Notes: generated from the sequence alone by a model not told the origin. Positions 19,998 through 31,104 are shown, counted from the stretch's first letter. The stretch: DNA of 64,000 nucleotides from Plenodomus lindquistii (GCA_025504975.1 JANUWI010000005.1:1922001-1986000), one strand, 5' to 3'. Translations and numbers: made by a program.

Positions 19998-21751
19998 TTA
20001 GTAGACATAACGGAAGTTGGGATTCTCCTTGTCCGTAAGATCATCAAAGCCGTGAGTCGCATCAGTCTCCTTTCCAAACTCGCGGTCCTTCTTCTTGTTG
20101 CGCAGCGTCAGGTTGAATCGTAGGAAGGCGATGACGAATAGCAGTGCGGAGTAGCAGCCGAGATGGATAGCGAGGGATTTCAGGTAGCGTGTGTCACCGT
20201 CGAAGAAGACCTTGGGACCGGTAGCGTTACCGGCACACCAGGCGAAGAAGTTCATGGTGATGCAGACCGACTTCTTGGTCTGGCCACCAATGTTCCGCGT
20301 AAGCATACTCATGCCGAGACCCTGCGCGGCCCAGAAGGTGAAGATGATCCAGTAACTGATGAGGAGACCTGCGCGTGTCGCGTCGCTCGTGTTCTTCACA
20401 GTCATGTTGACGATTGTGCCAATGAAAGCGCTGTTGAGCATTAGTAGTGTGACATTGGTAAAAGGTTCATGTAACTTACGGGATCATGAAGACGGCCATG
20501 ACAAGCAAATTTTGCCCTGTCCTCTTGACCATCCAAGCAGAGCCCATAAGCGTAGCGATGATGACAACACCGAGGACCATAGCAAGAAGCTGGGTCTCCA
20601 GGACAGTGAAGCCGAGACCCTTAATGATGATGTTGTAGAAAGCACCGAGACCGGATGTGGGAAGCGTGGTGAAGAACTGGATACCCATGTAGCAGTAAGT
20701 TTGGGGATCAAGAAGAGCCTCCTTGAACTGATAGGCACGGAATTTCTTGTTCTGAAGACCAGTCTGGTTGGAACGAACACGCTCTACCATTAGCTTCTTG
20801 TCGGCCTCGGACCAGCACTTGGCGCGCATAGGACTGTCAGGGAGTCTGAAGATGACCCATACGCCCCAGAGGAAGGAGATTAATCCGTAGCAGATGAAGA
20901 TAGCTTGCCATGAGCGAATGGGAGCGTTACCACCTTGACTGGAGTGCTTGATCATGGAGAAGGCGTAGGCCAGGAGACCACCGACGATTTGCTGCATACC
21001 GTCTGCAATGTATGATTAGTCAATGTTCGATGTTCGATGATTGATGACAACTCACTCATCATGTACCAGTAGGTGACAATTTGGGCTTGCTCGTCACGCC
21101 TGTACCAGATAGAGGTCATGACCAGGAACGCAGGCTGGCAAACAGCTTCGAAGATACCGAGCAGAGTGCGCACGGAGATAAGAGCGGGGAAGCTGAAGCA
21201 GAGTGCATGGCAGCAAAGTACAAGACTCCACGCGAGAATATTGGCTCCGAGGTATTTGGCGACAGGGACACGCTGGAGGATCCAGTTGGTAGGGTATTCG
21301 ACGACGAGCACAGCAAGGTAGATACAGGTAGTGAGCCATCCGAACTGAGCAGGGGTTAGTAAGCGGTTATCTACAGGGATTGATAAGAGTTTTCACTCAC
21401 TGTTTCGTTCGATTTCAGGACTGGAATGTCCTCTCGGATACCCATGATTGAGGTAGCAGACATGGTGCCCTTGTCGAGCGACTGCAAGAAGTAGGTGATG
21501 ACCATGATGGGGAGCACCCGTCGGTCGATCATTTTCTTCAGGCGAGCGTTCTCCTCTGGCGAGATATAGGTCGCGGTCGCATCAGCATACTTTGCGACTT
21601 CATTGTCAATACGGTCGTAGTTGACATGGTCGGCCTTCTCGTCCTCGGCAGACAGGACACGCTCGACCTGAGTGATATCCTTCTTCTGGTCGTAGTCGTC
21701 GGTGTTGGCCGAGGTGTTGACACCGTCGGCGCTGGCTCGGTTTGCGGCCAT
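19998..21751 (-). CDS. MFS transporter, anion:cation symporter (Dal5/allantoate permease-like)
   Basis: Four exons: 21751-21401, 21344-21056, 21002-20480 and 20430-19998 (531 residues). The introns are 56, 53 and 49 bp, and joins read SNET|FGWLTT, YWYMM(N)GMQQIV and FMI(P)AFIGTIV. The hydrophilic N-terminus is followed by RRVLPIMVITYFLQSLDKGT, the usual first helix of the Dal5-like group, then VEYPTNWILQRVPVAKYLG, LLGIFEAVCQPAFLVMTSIW and a central loop (RLPDSPMRAKCWSEADK). Twelve membrane helices are expected. Known relatives carry allantoate, nicotinate, other organic anions and, in some fungi, sugar acids. It is divergent from the GH105 gene, which suggests import of that enzyme's substrate. 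It has an acidic, Lys-rich cytosolic C-tail. Confidence 0.87.
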
Positions 21752-23040
21752 GTTGAGAGAGCTTCCTTGGTATTGGCGTTGGGAAGAAAGTGAGGGTTGC
21801 AGACAAAAACCCAGGACTCACAATGAAGAGCCAGAAAGCGAGCGGTCAACGAGATATTTCTACTTGGATTAGACTGTCCGTCCGAGTGTCCCCCATACCC
21901 CGGCCAATCTCTACCCCATGCGGGTGAGAAGTGCGGACCCCTGCGAACAGGCTACTCCGCAATCCTGGATGGCGTCGTCGACGCGGGCGTGCGACTCGTT
22001 GGCCAGCATGCACCTGCCATTGGAAATCACATCATAATCCCCACACTCGTTTACTGTAGGGATGCAACACCAGAGTGGGTGCCAATATCGCCTGCTGAGT
22101 CGCTAGCCCGGATGGTCGGACAGCGTTGTCCAAACAGAGTGTGGGGGTGTGGAGTTGAAGGATGGCTGGAGACGCACGAACAAGCAGTTGAAGAGATGCC
22201 ACCGTCTTGGCTCATTACCAACAAAACGACACGCTCGGAGCAATTTACACCGACACAAGTCTGTGTGATAAGTCGTCGGCGGCATGTGATGGGATAAGCT
22301 CGTGTGAGCGTTGGGCGAAGCTCACGCTGCATGAGTCTTGCGGTTGGTGGACCTTGTTTCCTCCCACGCCTGAGTTGGTTACGGGTGGCGGCTGGCCTTC
22401 CCAGTTTAGCGTCAGCTATAAGCGCCCAGCTTCCCCAGGCCGGCCGCACTACCCTTCGCGGTGCTGTCCGAACGAGCCCGTCACGCAGCAAGCAACCGTT
22501 GCCTTGTTGCTCGGCGTAGCGGTCAACGAGTATCGGCCCATTGCAGGGCGAGCGCGGCAGGGGACTTGTTTCTGGAACCTCATCCAAGGGCTTGAGCTGG
22601 TCCACAGAGTCGCCGCAGAGAGCCGCGGTTCCAGAAACCTATTCCTTGGAGCAAACTCCACGTGGAGGTTGGCATCTCCGTCGGTGTAGGATGAGACGAC
22701 ATCGGTGCAGCAGGGCACCGAACGTGGCGAAAGTGGTCAAGAGTGACCTCGGGCCCGATCTATCTAATCAATGCAATGCGTCCCAGGACAAGGTCTATCC
22801 CCAGTTTTGGTACCCCGCTCAAACAACGCGTGACGCCCGTGTACACAGTATATACCTACTTGCTGAGCTACGCGTGGGACAACTTTTTTGGATTCCCTTC
22901 TCTTCTGCTTGAACTTCCCCTCTCCTCCTCCATCTTTCAAGCTTTCCCAAATTCCAATTGATACCCCACCATCACTCAGCAATCAATTGCTACCCCACCA
23001 CCCCAACAAACACACACACAGTCGAACGCCCCCCCCCAAA
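21752..23040. promoter_or_regulatory. Divergent control region of the MFS and GH105 genes
   Basis: A 1,289-bp region without a convincing gene. Visible elements: a CCAAT box at about 21904-21908, TATATA at 22849-22854 about 190 bp before the GH105 ATG, and several matches to the fungal CreA consensus SYGGRG. Those are CCCCGG at 21898-21903 (reverse strand) and a close pair GTGGGG 22141-22146 / GTGGAG 22149-22154. The consensus is short, so some matches are expected by chance. A 184-codon frame on the minus strand (22051-22605) has no family features. Confidence 0.4.
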
Positions 23041-24177
23041 ATGTCAACCCTAACAATCCACGGCCTCAAAAAAGAGGAAATTGACTCCAAGATCCTCCTC
23101 CTAACCCACAACCTAATCAACATCCACGACACAACCGGAGAATTCCTCCTAAAACTCGACGACGGCCGCATAATCGACACCAAAGGCTGGGACGGCTGGG
23201 AATGGACCCACGGCATCGGCCTCTACGGCCTATGGCACTACTACACTTTAACCGGGAGCCCAACAACCCTCGACATAATGAAAGGCTGGTTCGACAAGCA
23301 ACTCTCCAAAGGCACAACCAAGAACATCAACACCATGTCCCCCTTCCTCACACTGGCCTACCTCTACGAGGAAACAGGCAACAAGACGTTTGTCCCCTGG
23401 CTAGACACCTGGGCAGAATGGGTCATGCATGGTCTTCCCCGCACGAAATTCGGCGGCTTCCAACACGAAACGTATAATTCGTTCAACAAGGATGAATTGT
23501 GGGATGACACGCTCATGATGAGTGCGCTGCCGTTGGCGAAAATCGGTCTCACGCTTAATCGCCCGGAGTACGTGGAGGAGGCGAAGCGCCAGTTCATGCT
23601 GCATTGCCAGTACCTGTTTGATACGTCGACGGGTCTCTTCTACCATGGCTGGAAGTGGGAGGAAAAGGATGGTCTGGAGGTCGGACATAATTTTGCGAAA
23701 GCGAGGTGGGCACGCGGTAACTCGTGGCTTACGATTGCGATTCCGGATTTTATAGAGCTGCTGGATCTCAAGGAGAGTGATCCGCTGAGGCAGTTTTTGA
23801 TCGGCGTGCTGGAGAGCCAGTGCAAGGCGCTGGTTAAGTTGCAGGCGGAGAATGGCATGTGGAGGACTTTGCTGGATATTCCTGTCTCCGAGGGCTCGTA
23901 TGAGGAGGCTTCTGCGACGGCGGGGTTCGCGTACGGCATGTTGAAGGCGTGCAGGAAGAGGTATATTAGTGGGGATGTGTACTTGGAGTCTGCGGTTAAG
24001 GCTATCAAGGCGGTGATGAGCAAGATTAACCCAGAGGGCGAGCTGTTGGAAGTCAGTTTTGGTACGGCAATGGGCCACGACTTGAAGCACTACAAGGATA
24101 TTGCTTTGACGAGTATGCCGTATGGGCAGGCTATGGCTATCATGGCGCTGGGAGAGTTCTTGAGAACGTTTATTTAG
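23041..24177 (+). CDS. GH105 unsaturated rhamnogalacturonyl/glucuronyl hydrolase, intracellular
   Basis: An intronless 378-residue protein from ATG 23041; the frame upstream is open but non-coding in character. Family blocks: GWEWTHGIGLYGLWHYYTLT near residue 60, GGFQHETYN, DELWDDTLMMSALPLAKIG holding the catalytic-type Asp pair, KARWARGNSWLTIAIPDFI, EASATAGFAYGML and MPYGQAMAIMALGEFL. The fold is an (alpha/alpha)6 barrel. Family members remove the 4,5-unsaturated sugar left by pectate or rhamnogalacturonan lyases. The N-terminus MSTLTIHGLKKEEI is not a signal peptide, so the enzyme should act in the cytosol on imported disaccharides. It is divergent from the transporter and converges with the cupin gene (96 bp). 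Confidence 0.9.
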   Translation: MSTLTIHGLKKEEIDSKILLLTHNLINIHDTTGEFLLKLDDGRIIDTKGWDGWEWTHGIGLYGLWHYYTLTGSPTTLDIMKGWFDKQLSKGTTKNINTMSPFLTLAYLYEETGNKTFVPWLDTWAEWVMHGLPRTKFGGFQHETYNSFNKDELWDDTLMMSALPLAKIGLTLNRPEYVEEAKRQFMLHCQYLFDTSTGLFYHGWKWEEKDGLEVGHNFAKARWARGNSWLTIAIPDFIELLDLKESDPLRQFLIGVLESQCKALVKLQAENGMWRTLLDIPVSEGSYEEASATAGFAYGMLKACRKRYISGDVYLESAVKAIKAVMSKINPEGELLEVSFGTAMGHDLKHYKDIALTSMPYGQAMAIMALGEFLRTFI

Positions 24178-24273
24178 AGGAGGGAAAAAAGCAATCAATA
24201 TCTGAATACATTCACATGTACGTCAAGTCTTTCGTCGATTGTCGACTAACACATGGGCTATCCAACCTAGCCT

Positions 24274-24900
24274 CTACATGTCCTTCCTCCCTTCTCCCTC
24301 CGCCCTCGACGCAGGCTTCACCCTCGGCATCAAAGTCCCCAACACGCTTCCAATAACCCACATAACCCACTCATCCACCCACCTCGAATTCACAATCGGC
24401 ACCGGCAAATACGTATCCCCGTCCGCAAAAGCCCTCAGTTTCTGCCCCATCCCTCCTGCCCGAAACACATCCTCGAAGAACTTCTGTTTGAACTCGCCCG
24501 TCGGGGCAGTCCTCTCCTTCAGCACACCCCGCTTGTTGGGCAGAAACTTGATGCCGTGCACTACGCGGCGCGGGATCTCGACTACGGGGTCCCCGGCATG
24601 CACAATGGTGGTCTTGCCGTCGACGCAGAATTCCATACTGCCGGCCAGTACGGTCATGTACTCGTCGTGGAGATTGTGCCAGTGCTGTGGGACGCCCAAG
24701 GGCTTGGCGTCGGGGGCGCCGGAGAAGATGGTAAGGGAATAGTGACGGTCTGGGGAGGAAGGGGGGGCGGATGTGTCGAGGTAGAATTCCAGAACGGTGC
24801 CCTGGAGGATGGGGGGTTGGTCAGTGCAGGAGTCTGTCGTAGCTTGTCAGATGAGAGAGCGCACCTTGCAGATGTCTAGGCGGTTGATTAGTTTCGCCAT
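24274..24900 (-). CDS. Cupin-domain protein
   Basis: Two exons, 24900-24865 and 24801-24274, with a 63-bp intron (24802-24864), give 187 residues. The join reads LDICK|GTVLEFYLD. Cupin motif 1 is PQHWHNLHDEYMTVLAGSMEF (HxH...E metal site), and motif 2 lies around GDPVVEIPRRVVHGIKF. The C-terminus may form a hydrophobic helix (WVDEWVMWVIGSVLGTLM). Small cupins include isomerases, dioxygenases and sugar-binding proteins, so function is open. There is no signal peptide. Its stop lies 96 bp from the GH105 stop, placing it at the edge of the putative pectin block. Confidence 0.82.
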
Positions 24901-25315
24901 TCTGTGGTAGAGTAAGGTAATGGAGAGAAGATCAACTATGTGTGTATGGGAATCGATGAACCGCTAGGCGTAAGAGAATGGTACCAAAGATGTACTTCAG
25001 AGTGCTAGGGTTGAGGCGCATGGTGGGCACGAGCAGCGCACTTTCGGCCTTCAGACATGCCGACCTGCTGTGTCATAAACCTGTACATGTCATTTGGTAG
25101 AATGATGAGGCCCTGGAGGTGACACAAGATTGGGATTGGTTAGAATTATTATTTCCTATCAAGATGCATGAGCTAAGCCAGCTCCCTGGACCGCTTATTC
25201 TCTGCGACGAGAGATGGTGGTCAACTGCAGCAGGATGAGAGGGATTGCTCCAGTGTCAAGCACATTATTGATCAGAGCTGCCTGGTGCAGAGTTGGCCAA
25301 CGTCAGTTCAAGCTG
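24901..25315. other. Intergenic spacer
   Basis: A 415-bp region between two minus-strand genes: the promoter of the cupin gene and the 3' end of the F-box-like gene. Nothing else was recognised. Confidence 0.4.
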
Positions 25316-26020
25316 CTAGCGATCGTCGTTGACTTTGTTAGAATCGTCCTCCCATTCGACGATGGTCCAGTGCTGCTTCCTACCTTCTTCGTGGTAAGGA
25401 AAACGATCCCTGTAGTATATGTTGTATACAATGACCTTGTTCACAGACTTGAACCCAGAGATCTTGGCGGCCAGTCTGCCCTCGGTTTCAATCCTTTTCT
25501 GCCTACCTTCTGTGGTTGCGATGAAAGGCAAGTCGAGTACGATCCTGATCGACTCGAGCACTTGCAGCCCACGATGTACAGTACTCTGCTGACTCTGGCT
25601 CAGGTTGTCGGGGTTCATTTCGAGATGTAAAGGGTCGATGTAGCTCACGTTACCGTGCTCAATCCTGAACTCGATCTGCTTGATTTGCTGCAGAAGATGC
25701 GGCTCGAGGCTGGATATTCTATCCATGTAGACGCCCGAGTTTCGAGAAACGCGTTGGCGGTCCCAGTTGAGAATGTGTATGGTGTCTGCGAAGAATGCCT
25801 TGCGAGCTTCGTCGTCGAATTGGTGGCTGACGAGCCGTGCCAAGCCAAGCTGCGAGGAGACGGGCGTAGGGGCATCGTCGGCGTCGACGGGCAAAACAGG
25901 CGAGTCGCCAAAAACAAAGTCGTAGACGCGTCTGCGGAGCTCAGGGGGCATGTGCAAGAAGAAGGGCGACTTTGCGACGGCTGGACTGAGCGCAGAGGGG
26001 CCTGCGGGTGTGGTTGACAT
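25316..26020 (-). CDS. Fungal F-box/2EXR-like protein of unknown role
   Basis: An intronless 234-residue protein. Near the start, FFLHMPPELRRRVYDFVFGD resembles the F-box-like or 2EXR opening common in ascomycete proteins (LPPELRxxIYxxV). It is followed by GLARLVSHQFDDEARKAFF, matching the usual second helix of these proteins. The rest, including EFRIEHGNVSYIDPLHLEM, LESIRIVLDLPF and a charged C-terminus, shows no catalytic motif. Such proteins are numerous in Pezizomycotina and mostly uncharacterised; a role as an SCF adaptor is possible only if the motif binds Skp1. It is divergent from hsp90 (732 bp between starts). Confidence 0.7.
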   Translation of the reverse strand: MSTTPAGPSALSPAVAKSPFFLHMPPELRRRVYDFVFGDSPVLPVDADDAPTPVSSQLGLARLVSHQFDDEARKAFFADTIHILNWDRQRVSRNSGVYMDRISSLEPHLLQQIKQIEFRIEHGNVSYIDPLHLEMNPDNLSQSQQSTVHRGLQVLESIRIVLDLPFIATTEGRQKRIETEGRLAAKISGFKSVNKVIVYNIYYRDRFPYHEEGRKQHWTIVEWEDDSNKVNDDR

Positions 26021-26434
26021 GGCTGTTTGTGCCTGACAGCGCTGTGACGGTACGGCTGGCCTAGGCAGCTGAGCTGAGCTGAGCGGTTAGCGACGAGTGA
26101 GGCTCTATACACGAAGAGCAGGTAGCAATGAGCAGGCTGAGCGGGGCTGATGGACGGGGCTGAGGCGGACTGCAGTGACGGGACTGAGTCCCATGGCATC
26201 GAAGCTTCGAGCAGGCGAATGCAAGCCCATGGCCGGCAACTGCGAACGAGTACCGCGTAAGCAATCGCTGTCGAAAGGACGTCGCGGACCAGCAAACGTT
26301 GTCAGGCGCGATGGTCCCACCTGCCTGGCAGAAAGCGTTGCTGGGGAAGGCGCCCTGGGCGGTGAGGCGGCGGATTGCGGGCAGGCGGGCGCTGATTGGC
26401 CCGACTGCGGCTTTCTCTGCGTTTCTGCCGCTCT

Positions 26435-26470
26435 GTCTAGAAGATTCTCGAGCTCCACCAAAGCCTATAT
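26435..26470 (+). promoter_or_regulatory. Heat-shock element and TATA-like box of hsp90
   Basis: At 26440-26452 the sequence GAAgaTTCtcGAG has alternating nGAAn/nTTCn units at correct 5-bp spacing, preceded by an imperfect unit at 26435-26437. This fits a binding site for heat-shock factor. A TATA-like CTATATGAGG follows at 26465-26474, and the start codon lies about 280 bp further on. A GT-AG pair at 26620-26723 (GTACGT...CTCACAG) could be a 104-bp intron in the 5' UTR. Confidence 0.6.
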
Positions 26471-26752
26471 GAGGCTCAAAATCAGCTCTGCCTGCTCTTT
26501 GTTTCTGCATCAAGATTGCTCCTCCCCTTCTACACACACCAGACACACTTTGTCTCCCAGCGCGCATCCACCCATACGTCTTTGGTAGAGCATACAAGTC
26601 CCCTCTACCCCGCCTAATCGTACGTGCCCGCCCTGCCACTGTCAGTGCTGCTCCACGCCGACATTGCACTGCACCCTAGACCTCAGAGTGGGGACCGACC
26701 GTACTGACCCATTCCCCTCACAGACAAGCACACACCACACACCGCCGCCGCC

Positions 26753-28864
26753 ATGTCTGGGGAAACTTTCGAGTTCCAGGCTGAGATCTCTCAGCTGCTC
26801 GGCCTCATCATCAACACCGTCTACTCAAACAAGGAGATTTTCCTGCGAGAACTCATCTCCAACGCCTCCGACGCCCTCGACAAGATCCGCTATGAGGCTC
26901 TCTCAGACCCCAGCAAGCTCGACAGCGGCAAGGATCTCCGCATCGACATCATCCCCAACAAGGAGGCAAAGACCCTCACCATCCGGGATTCCGGTATTGG
27001 TATGACCAAGGCCGATCTCATCAACAACTTGGGAACCATTGCCCGCTCGGGTACCAAGCAGTTTATGGAGGCTCTGTCAGCCGGTGCCGACATTTCCATG
27101 ATTGGCCAGTTCGGTGTTGGATTCTACTCCGCATACCTTGTCGCCGACCGCGTCACCGTCGTCTCCAAGAACAACGATGACGAGCAGTACGTCTGGGAGT
27201 CAAGTGCTGGTGGCACCTTCAAGATCACTGAGGATACCGAGGGCGAGCAGATTGGTCGCGGTACCAGCATCATCCTCCACCTCAAGGATGAACAGATGGA
27301 CTACATGAACGAGAGCAAGATCAAGGAGGTCGTCAAGAAGCACTCCGAGTTCATCTCATACCCCATCTACCTCCACGTTCTCAAGGAGACTGAGACCGAG
27401 GTCGAGGATGACGAGGCCGCCGAGACCACCGAAGAGGGTGACGAGAAGAAGCCCAAGGTCGAGGAGGTCGACGATGAGGAGGAAGAGAAGAAGGAGAAGA
27501 AGACCAAGAAGGTCAAGGAGTCCAAGATTGAGGAGGAGGAGCTCAACAAAACCAAGCCCATCTGGACCCGAAACCCCCAGGACATCACCACCGAGGAGTA
27601 TGCTTCCTTCTACAAGTCCCTGTCCAACGACTGGGAAGACCACCTTGGTGTCAAGCACTTCTCTGTTGAGGGTCAGCTCGAATTCCGTGCCATCCTCTTC
27701 GTTCCCAAGCGCGCACCCTTCGATCTCTTCGAGACCAAGAAGACCAAGAACAACATCAAGCTCTACGTCCGCCGCGTCTTCATCACTGATGATGCCACCG
27801 ACCTCATTCCAGAGTGGCTCAGCTTCGTCAAGGGTGTCGTCGACTCCGAGGACCTTCCCCTCAACCTGTCCCGTGAGACCCTTCAGCAGAACAAGATCAT
27901 GAAGGTCATCCGCAAGAACATTGTCAAGAAGACCCTCGAGCTCTTCAACGAGATCGCCGAGGACCGTGAGCAGTTCGACAAGTTCTACTCTGCCTTTGGC
28001 AAGAACATCAAGCTCGGCATCCACGAGGACTCGCAGAACCGCGCTGCTCTTGCCAAGCTCCTTCGCTTCAACTCCACCAAGTCTGGCGAGGAGCAGACCT
28101 CCCTCACCGACTACGTCACCCGCATGCCCGAACACCAGAAGCAGATGTACTACATCACTGGTGAGTCGCTCAAGGCTGTCCAGAAGTCACCTTTCCTCGA
28201 CACTCTCAAGGACAAGGGCTTCGAGGTCCTCTTCCTTGTTGACCCCATTGATGAGTACGCCATGACTCAGCTCAAGGAGTTCGATGGCAAGAAGCTCGTT
28301 GATATCACTAAGGACTTCGAGCTTGAGGAGTCCGAGGAGGAGAAGAAGGAGCGCGAGGCTGAGGAGAAGGAGTACGAGGGTCTCGCTAAGAGCCTGAAGA
28401 CTGTCCTCGGCGACAGGGTCGAGAAGGTCGTCGTCTCACACAAGCTTGTCGGCTCACCTTGTGCCATCCGTACCGGCCAATTCGGTTGGTCAGCCAACAT
28501 GGAGCGTATCATGAAGGCACAGGCTCTCCGTGACACCTCAATGAGCTCGTACATGTCCTCCAAGAAGACTTTCGAGATCTCGCCCAAGTCTGCCATCATC
28601 AAGGAGCTTAAGCGCAAGGTTGAGGCCGATGGTGAGGATGACCGCACAGTCAAGTCCATCACCCTCCTTCTCTTCGAGACCTCGCTTCTCGTCTCTGGTT
28701 TCACCATCGATGAGCCCGTTCAGTACGCTGAGCGCATCCACAAGCTCGTCTCTCTCGGCCTGAACGTCGACGAGGATGTTGAGACCGAGCAGGAGGCCAA
28801 GGGTGATGCCTCAGCGGAGGCTCCTGCGGCAGCTGGCGAGAGCGCCATGGAGGAGGTTGACTAA
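26753..28864 (+). CDS. hsp90: Hsp90 cytosolic chaperone
   Basis: A 703-residue protein in one exon. The N-terminal ATPase has the family blocks [50 protein letters not shown] and [16 protein letters not shown] charged Glu/Lys linker covers about 215-265. The middle domain has the blocks [20 protein letters not shown] and [19 protein letters not shown]. The C-terminus ends in MEEVD, the tag that binds TPR co-chaperones and marks the cytosolic form. Hsp90 folds kinases, receptors and other clients and is normally essential. Codon use is strongly C-biased at third positions, as expected for a highly expressed gene. The heat-shock element upstream fits stress induction. Confidence 0.98.
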   Translation: MSGETFEFQAEISQLLGLIINTVYSNKEIFLRELISNASDALDKIRYEALSDPSKLDSGKDLRIDIIPNKEAKTLTIRDSGIGMTKADLINNLGTIARSGTKQFMEALSAGADISMIGQFGVGFYSAYLVADRVTVVSKNNDDEQYVWESSAGGTFKITEDTEGEQIGRGTSIILHLKDEQMDYMNESKIKEVVKKHSEFISYPIYLHVLKETETEVEDDEAAETTEEGDEKKPKVEEVDDEEEEKKEKKTKKVKESKIEEEELNKTKPIWTRNPQDITTEEYASFYKSLSNDWEDHLGVKHFSVEGQLEFRAILFVPKRAPFDLFETKKTKNNIKLYVRRVFITDDATDLIPEWLSFVKGVVDSEDLPLNLSRETLQQNKIMKVIRKNIVKKTLELFNEIAEDREQFDKFYSAFGKNIKLGIHEDSQNRAALAKLLRFNSTKSGEEQTSLTDYVTRMPEHQKQMYYITGESLKAVQKSPFLDTLKDKGFEVLFLVDPIDEYAMTQLKEFDGKKLVDITKDFELEESEEEKKEREAEEKEYEGLAKSLKTVLGDRVEKVVVSHKLVGSPCAIRTGQFGWSANMERIMKAQALRDTSMSSYMSSKKTFEISPKSAIIKELKRKVEADGEDDRTVKSITLLLFETSLLVSGFTIDEPVQYAERIHKLVSLGLNVDEDVETEQEAKGDASAEAPAAAGESAMEEVD

Positions 28865-29580
28865 GCGCATCGTTCATCTTCGCGATTTCGAAAAGTTTGG
28901 TCGGCGCCCTGTGTAATCCCTTTCATGTGTCATGGCTTTCTTTCATCTCTTTCAAACCTCACTTGCATGATGACGGAGCTTAATCTCTGGCGGCGTCTTA
29001 GAGTGGTGACATTTCATGGTTTACGAGTAAATGGATATCCCGAAATAGGCTCTTGGTAGTTAATCGTACCTTTGAGCGACTCTGAGCAAGAGCTCAGTTG
29101 TCGATCATGAATGATGACAATTTCAAAACTTCTTGTGCTCTGTTGTGATGTATTGAATTGTCAGCAGTGACACATTGCTAGAAGAGAAGTGCGAATGCGG
29201 GGATCTTGCCGTTCCGATTGATTACCAACCGTGATTTTTCACTCAACGTCACGCTTCTCATATGTTCGTTCTCGCAGCACACCATCACCCATGGCTAACT
29301 GTCATTATGATCGATCTAACAACGTCAGGGTCCAGGGCTTCCCATGCAACGGTGATCGTCCCGCGTCCAAAAAACAGGATCTTCGCGCCTGGGCCGTTCG
29401 TACCTCCACAACAACAGGGATGTCAGTACCAAGATGACGTATGAGTAAGACATGGACAAGATGTTTGGAAAGGAGCTCTCAGCTTCGACTCTCCAAACTC
29501 AGAACTTTCGCGACTACCTTCAGATCTGAAAGCTATCGCTCCACTCTTCGATCTCGAAAAGTTTTGCCAAAACATCCGCA
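28865..29580. other. Intergenic spacer with hsp90 3' UTR
   Basis: A 716-bp region between two plus-strand genes. The hsp90 trailer is pyrimidine-rich just after the stop. No gene was recognised; a short frame at 29231-29437 lacks protein features. Confidence 0.4.
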
Positions 29581-31104
29581 ATGTCAGCGGTCGATCAACT
29601 CAAGCAGCAGAGCGCTGCGCTACAGTGTTAGTCAACCCTCAAGTGTCTAAGAACCCTGAGTTAACGACATCGTTCAGCAAGCGTGGGCAATCTATCGAAG
29701 ACGGCTGGATCAACAGCGAAGAAACCAAGCACTGCGACATCCAGCAAAGCTGGACCATCAACAAGCAAGGCCACGCCCGTCAAGAAGCCAGTCGCTGCTT
29801 CATCCGACACTTCAGGCACAGCGGCTACGCCCGTCAAGAGGGTACCAAAGAAGCTAAATACTGCATCTTCATCAACCGCAACCAAATCCACCACAACACC
29901 CGTAAAAGCAACCCCAGCTGCCTCAACCACAGCCACTAAAAAGGCAGTCCCAGCTGCACCAACACCCAAGACAGCATCAACCACAACACCAGTCAAAAAG
30001 ACCATCAGCGCAGCCTCCAAGCCCACCGCAGCCAGCACCAAAAAACCACTACCCACAGCCATGAAAAAAGACACAACCAGCACACGCACCACAAAGCCCA
30101 CCAGTACCGTGAAAAAGCCCTCCACGGGCCTAACCCCCATGAAACCCACGCCAGTCTCCTCCTCATCTACCCCCAAAAAAGCCACTCCCATCAAAAAGAC
30201 CGCAAACCCAGATGGTACCACCCCCACCCCTCACCCCCTCATAAAAGCTCATCCCGCACCAGGCCAAACCACCGCTCCACCCCGCAGCGCCCTCGGAAAA
30301 ACCGTCGACACGGCGACAGGCACATTGAACAAAACCGTCGGCGTAACAACCGGCAGTCTCAACACCGTCACCGACGCCGCAACAACAGGCATAACAAACA
30401 CCGTCGACGGCGTGACGGGCGTTACAGGAAAAGGACTCGATAAACTACCCGCGGGCGTGGGCAAGCCGGTTAAACAGGTGACGGATGGTGTGGGACAGAC
30501 GGCTACGGGGGCGGTGGATAATGTGTATTACACGGTTGGCGGAGCGACAAAGGGATTACAGGGGACGGTGAGTAAGACGACGGGGGCGATTGGACGGGGT
30601 GATGCGAGGGGGGTTGTGGGGGGTGCTAGTAGTGGTGTTGGTGAGTTTGTCTCTTATTCCTTTGCTCATTTTTCTTCTCATTCCTCGTTCCTTGATATCT
30701 TCATTCGTGTCTAAGTTTTTGGTCAAAGACTGATGGTGGCTGTGCACGCTAGGTAATACGGTAACGGGCGTCGGCAAAGGCGCTGGCAAAACCGTAGGCG
30801 ATGCCGTGGGCGGAGTGGGTAATACAATTGGCGGGCCCTTGGGCGGCGTCGTGGGGAATGTAGGGAAAGGCGCGAGTAATGCTGTTACGGGTATTACTGG
30901 CGGGCTTGGTGAGGGCGTGGGGAAGTTGGGAAAGGGGGATGTGATTGGGGGTGTTGGGAGGTAAGTGTTCTTTTTTTTCGGGAGTGCATTTTGTATGAAG
31001 TAGTTTACTAATGTTTGTACAGTACGCTTGGGGGCGTGGGAAAAGGTGTTGGGGGATTGCTTGGAGGGATTACTGGGTATGGGCAGGACAGGGAGGACAA
31101 GTGA
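29581..31104 (+). CDS. LEA-like low-complexity protein
   Basis: Four exons are inferred: 29581-29626, 29678-30640, 30753-30960 and 31023-31104 (432 residues). The introns are 51, 112 and 62 bp. The N-terminus MSAVDQLKQQSAALQSSVG joins a long Lys/Thr/Pro/Ser-rich region with repeated TPVKK and TATK motifs (about 20-220). The second half is a chain of short repeats with Gly and Val at regular spacing (TVDTATGTLNKTVGVTTGSL, GVGKPVKQVTDGVGQT, GGVGNTIGGPLGGVVGNVGK), ending GYGQDREDK. The pattern resembles late-embryogenesis-abundant-like fungal proteins linked to stress or spores, but there is no diagnostic domain. The first exon is short and rests on frame and splice sites only. It converges with YTA7. 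Confidence 0.65.

Noticed and set aside
22051..22605. 184-codon minus-strand frame in the MFS-GH105 control region
   Set aside because: It is rich in Arg, Pro and Cys without any motif, overlaps other frames, and lacks splice or start support.
23401..24198. 265-codon minus-strand frame opposite GH105
   Set aside because: It is an antisense shadow of a well-supported gene and has no family features.
27356..28135. 259-codon minus-strand Leu/Val-rich frame opposite hsp90
   Set aside because: It is a mirror of the strongly biased codons of hsp90 (GAG/AAG give CTC/CTT); no start context.
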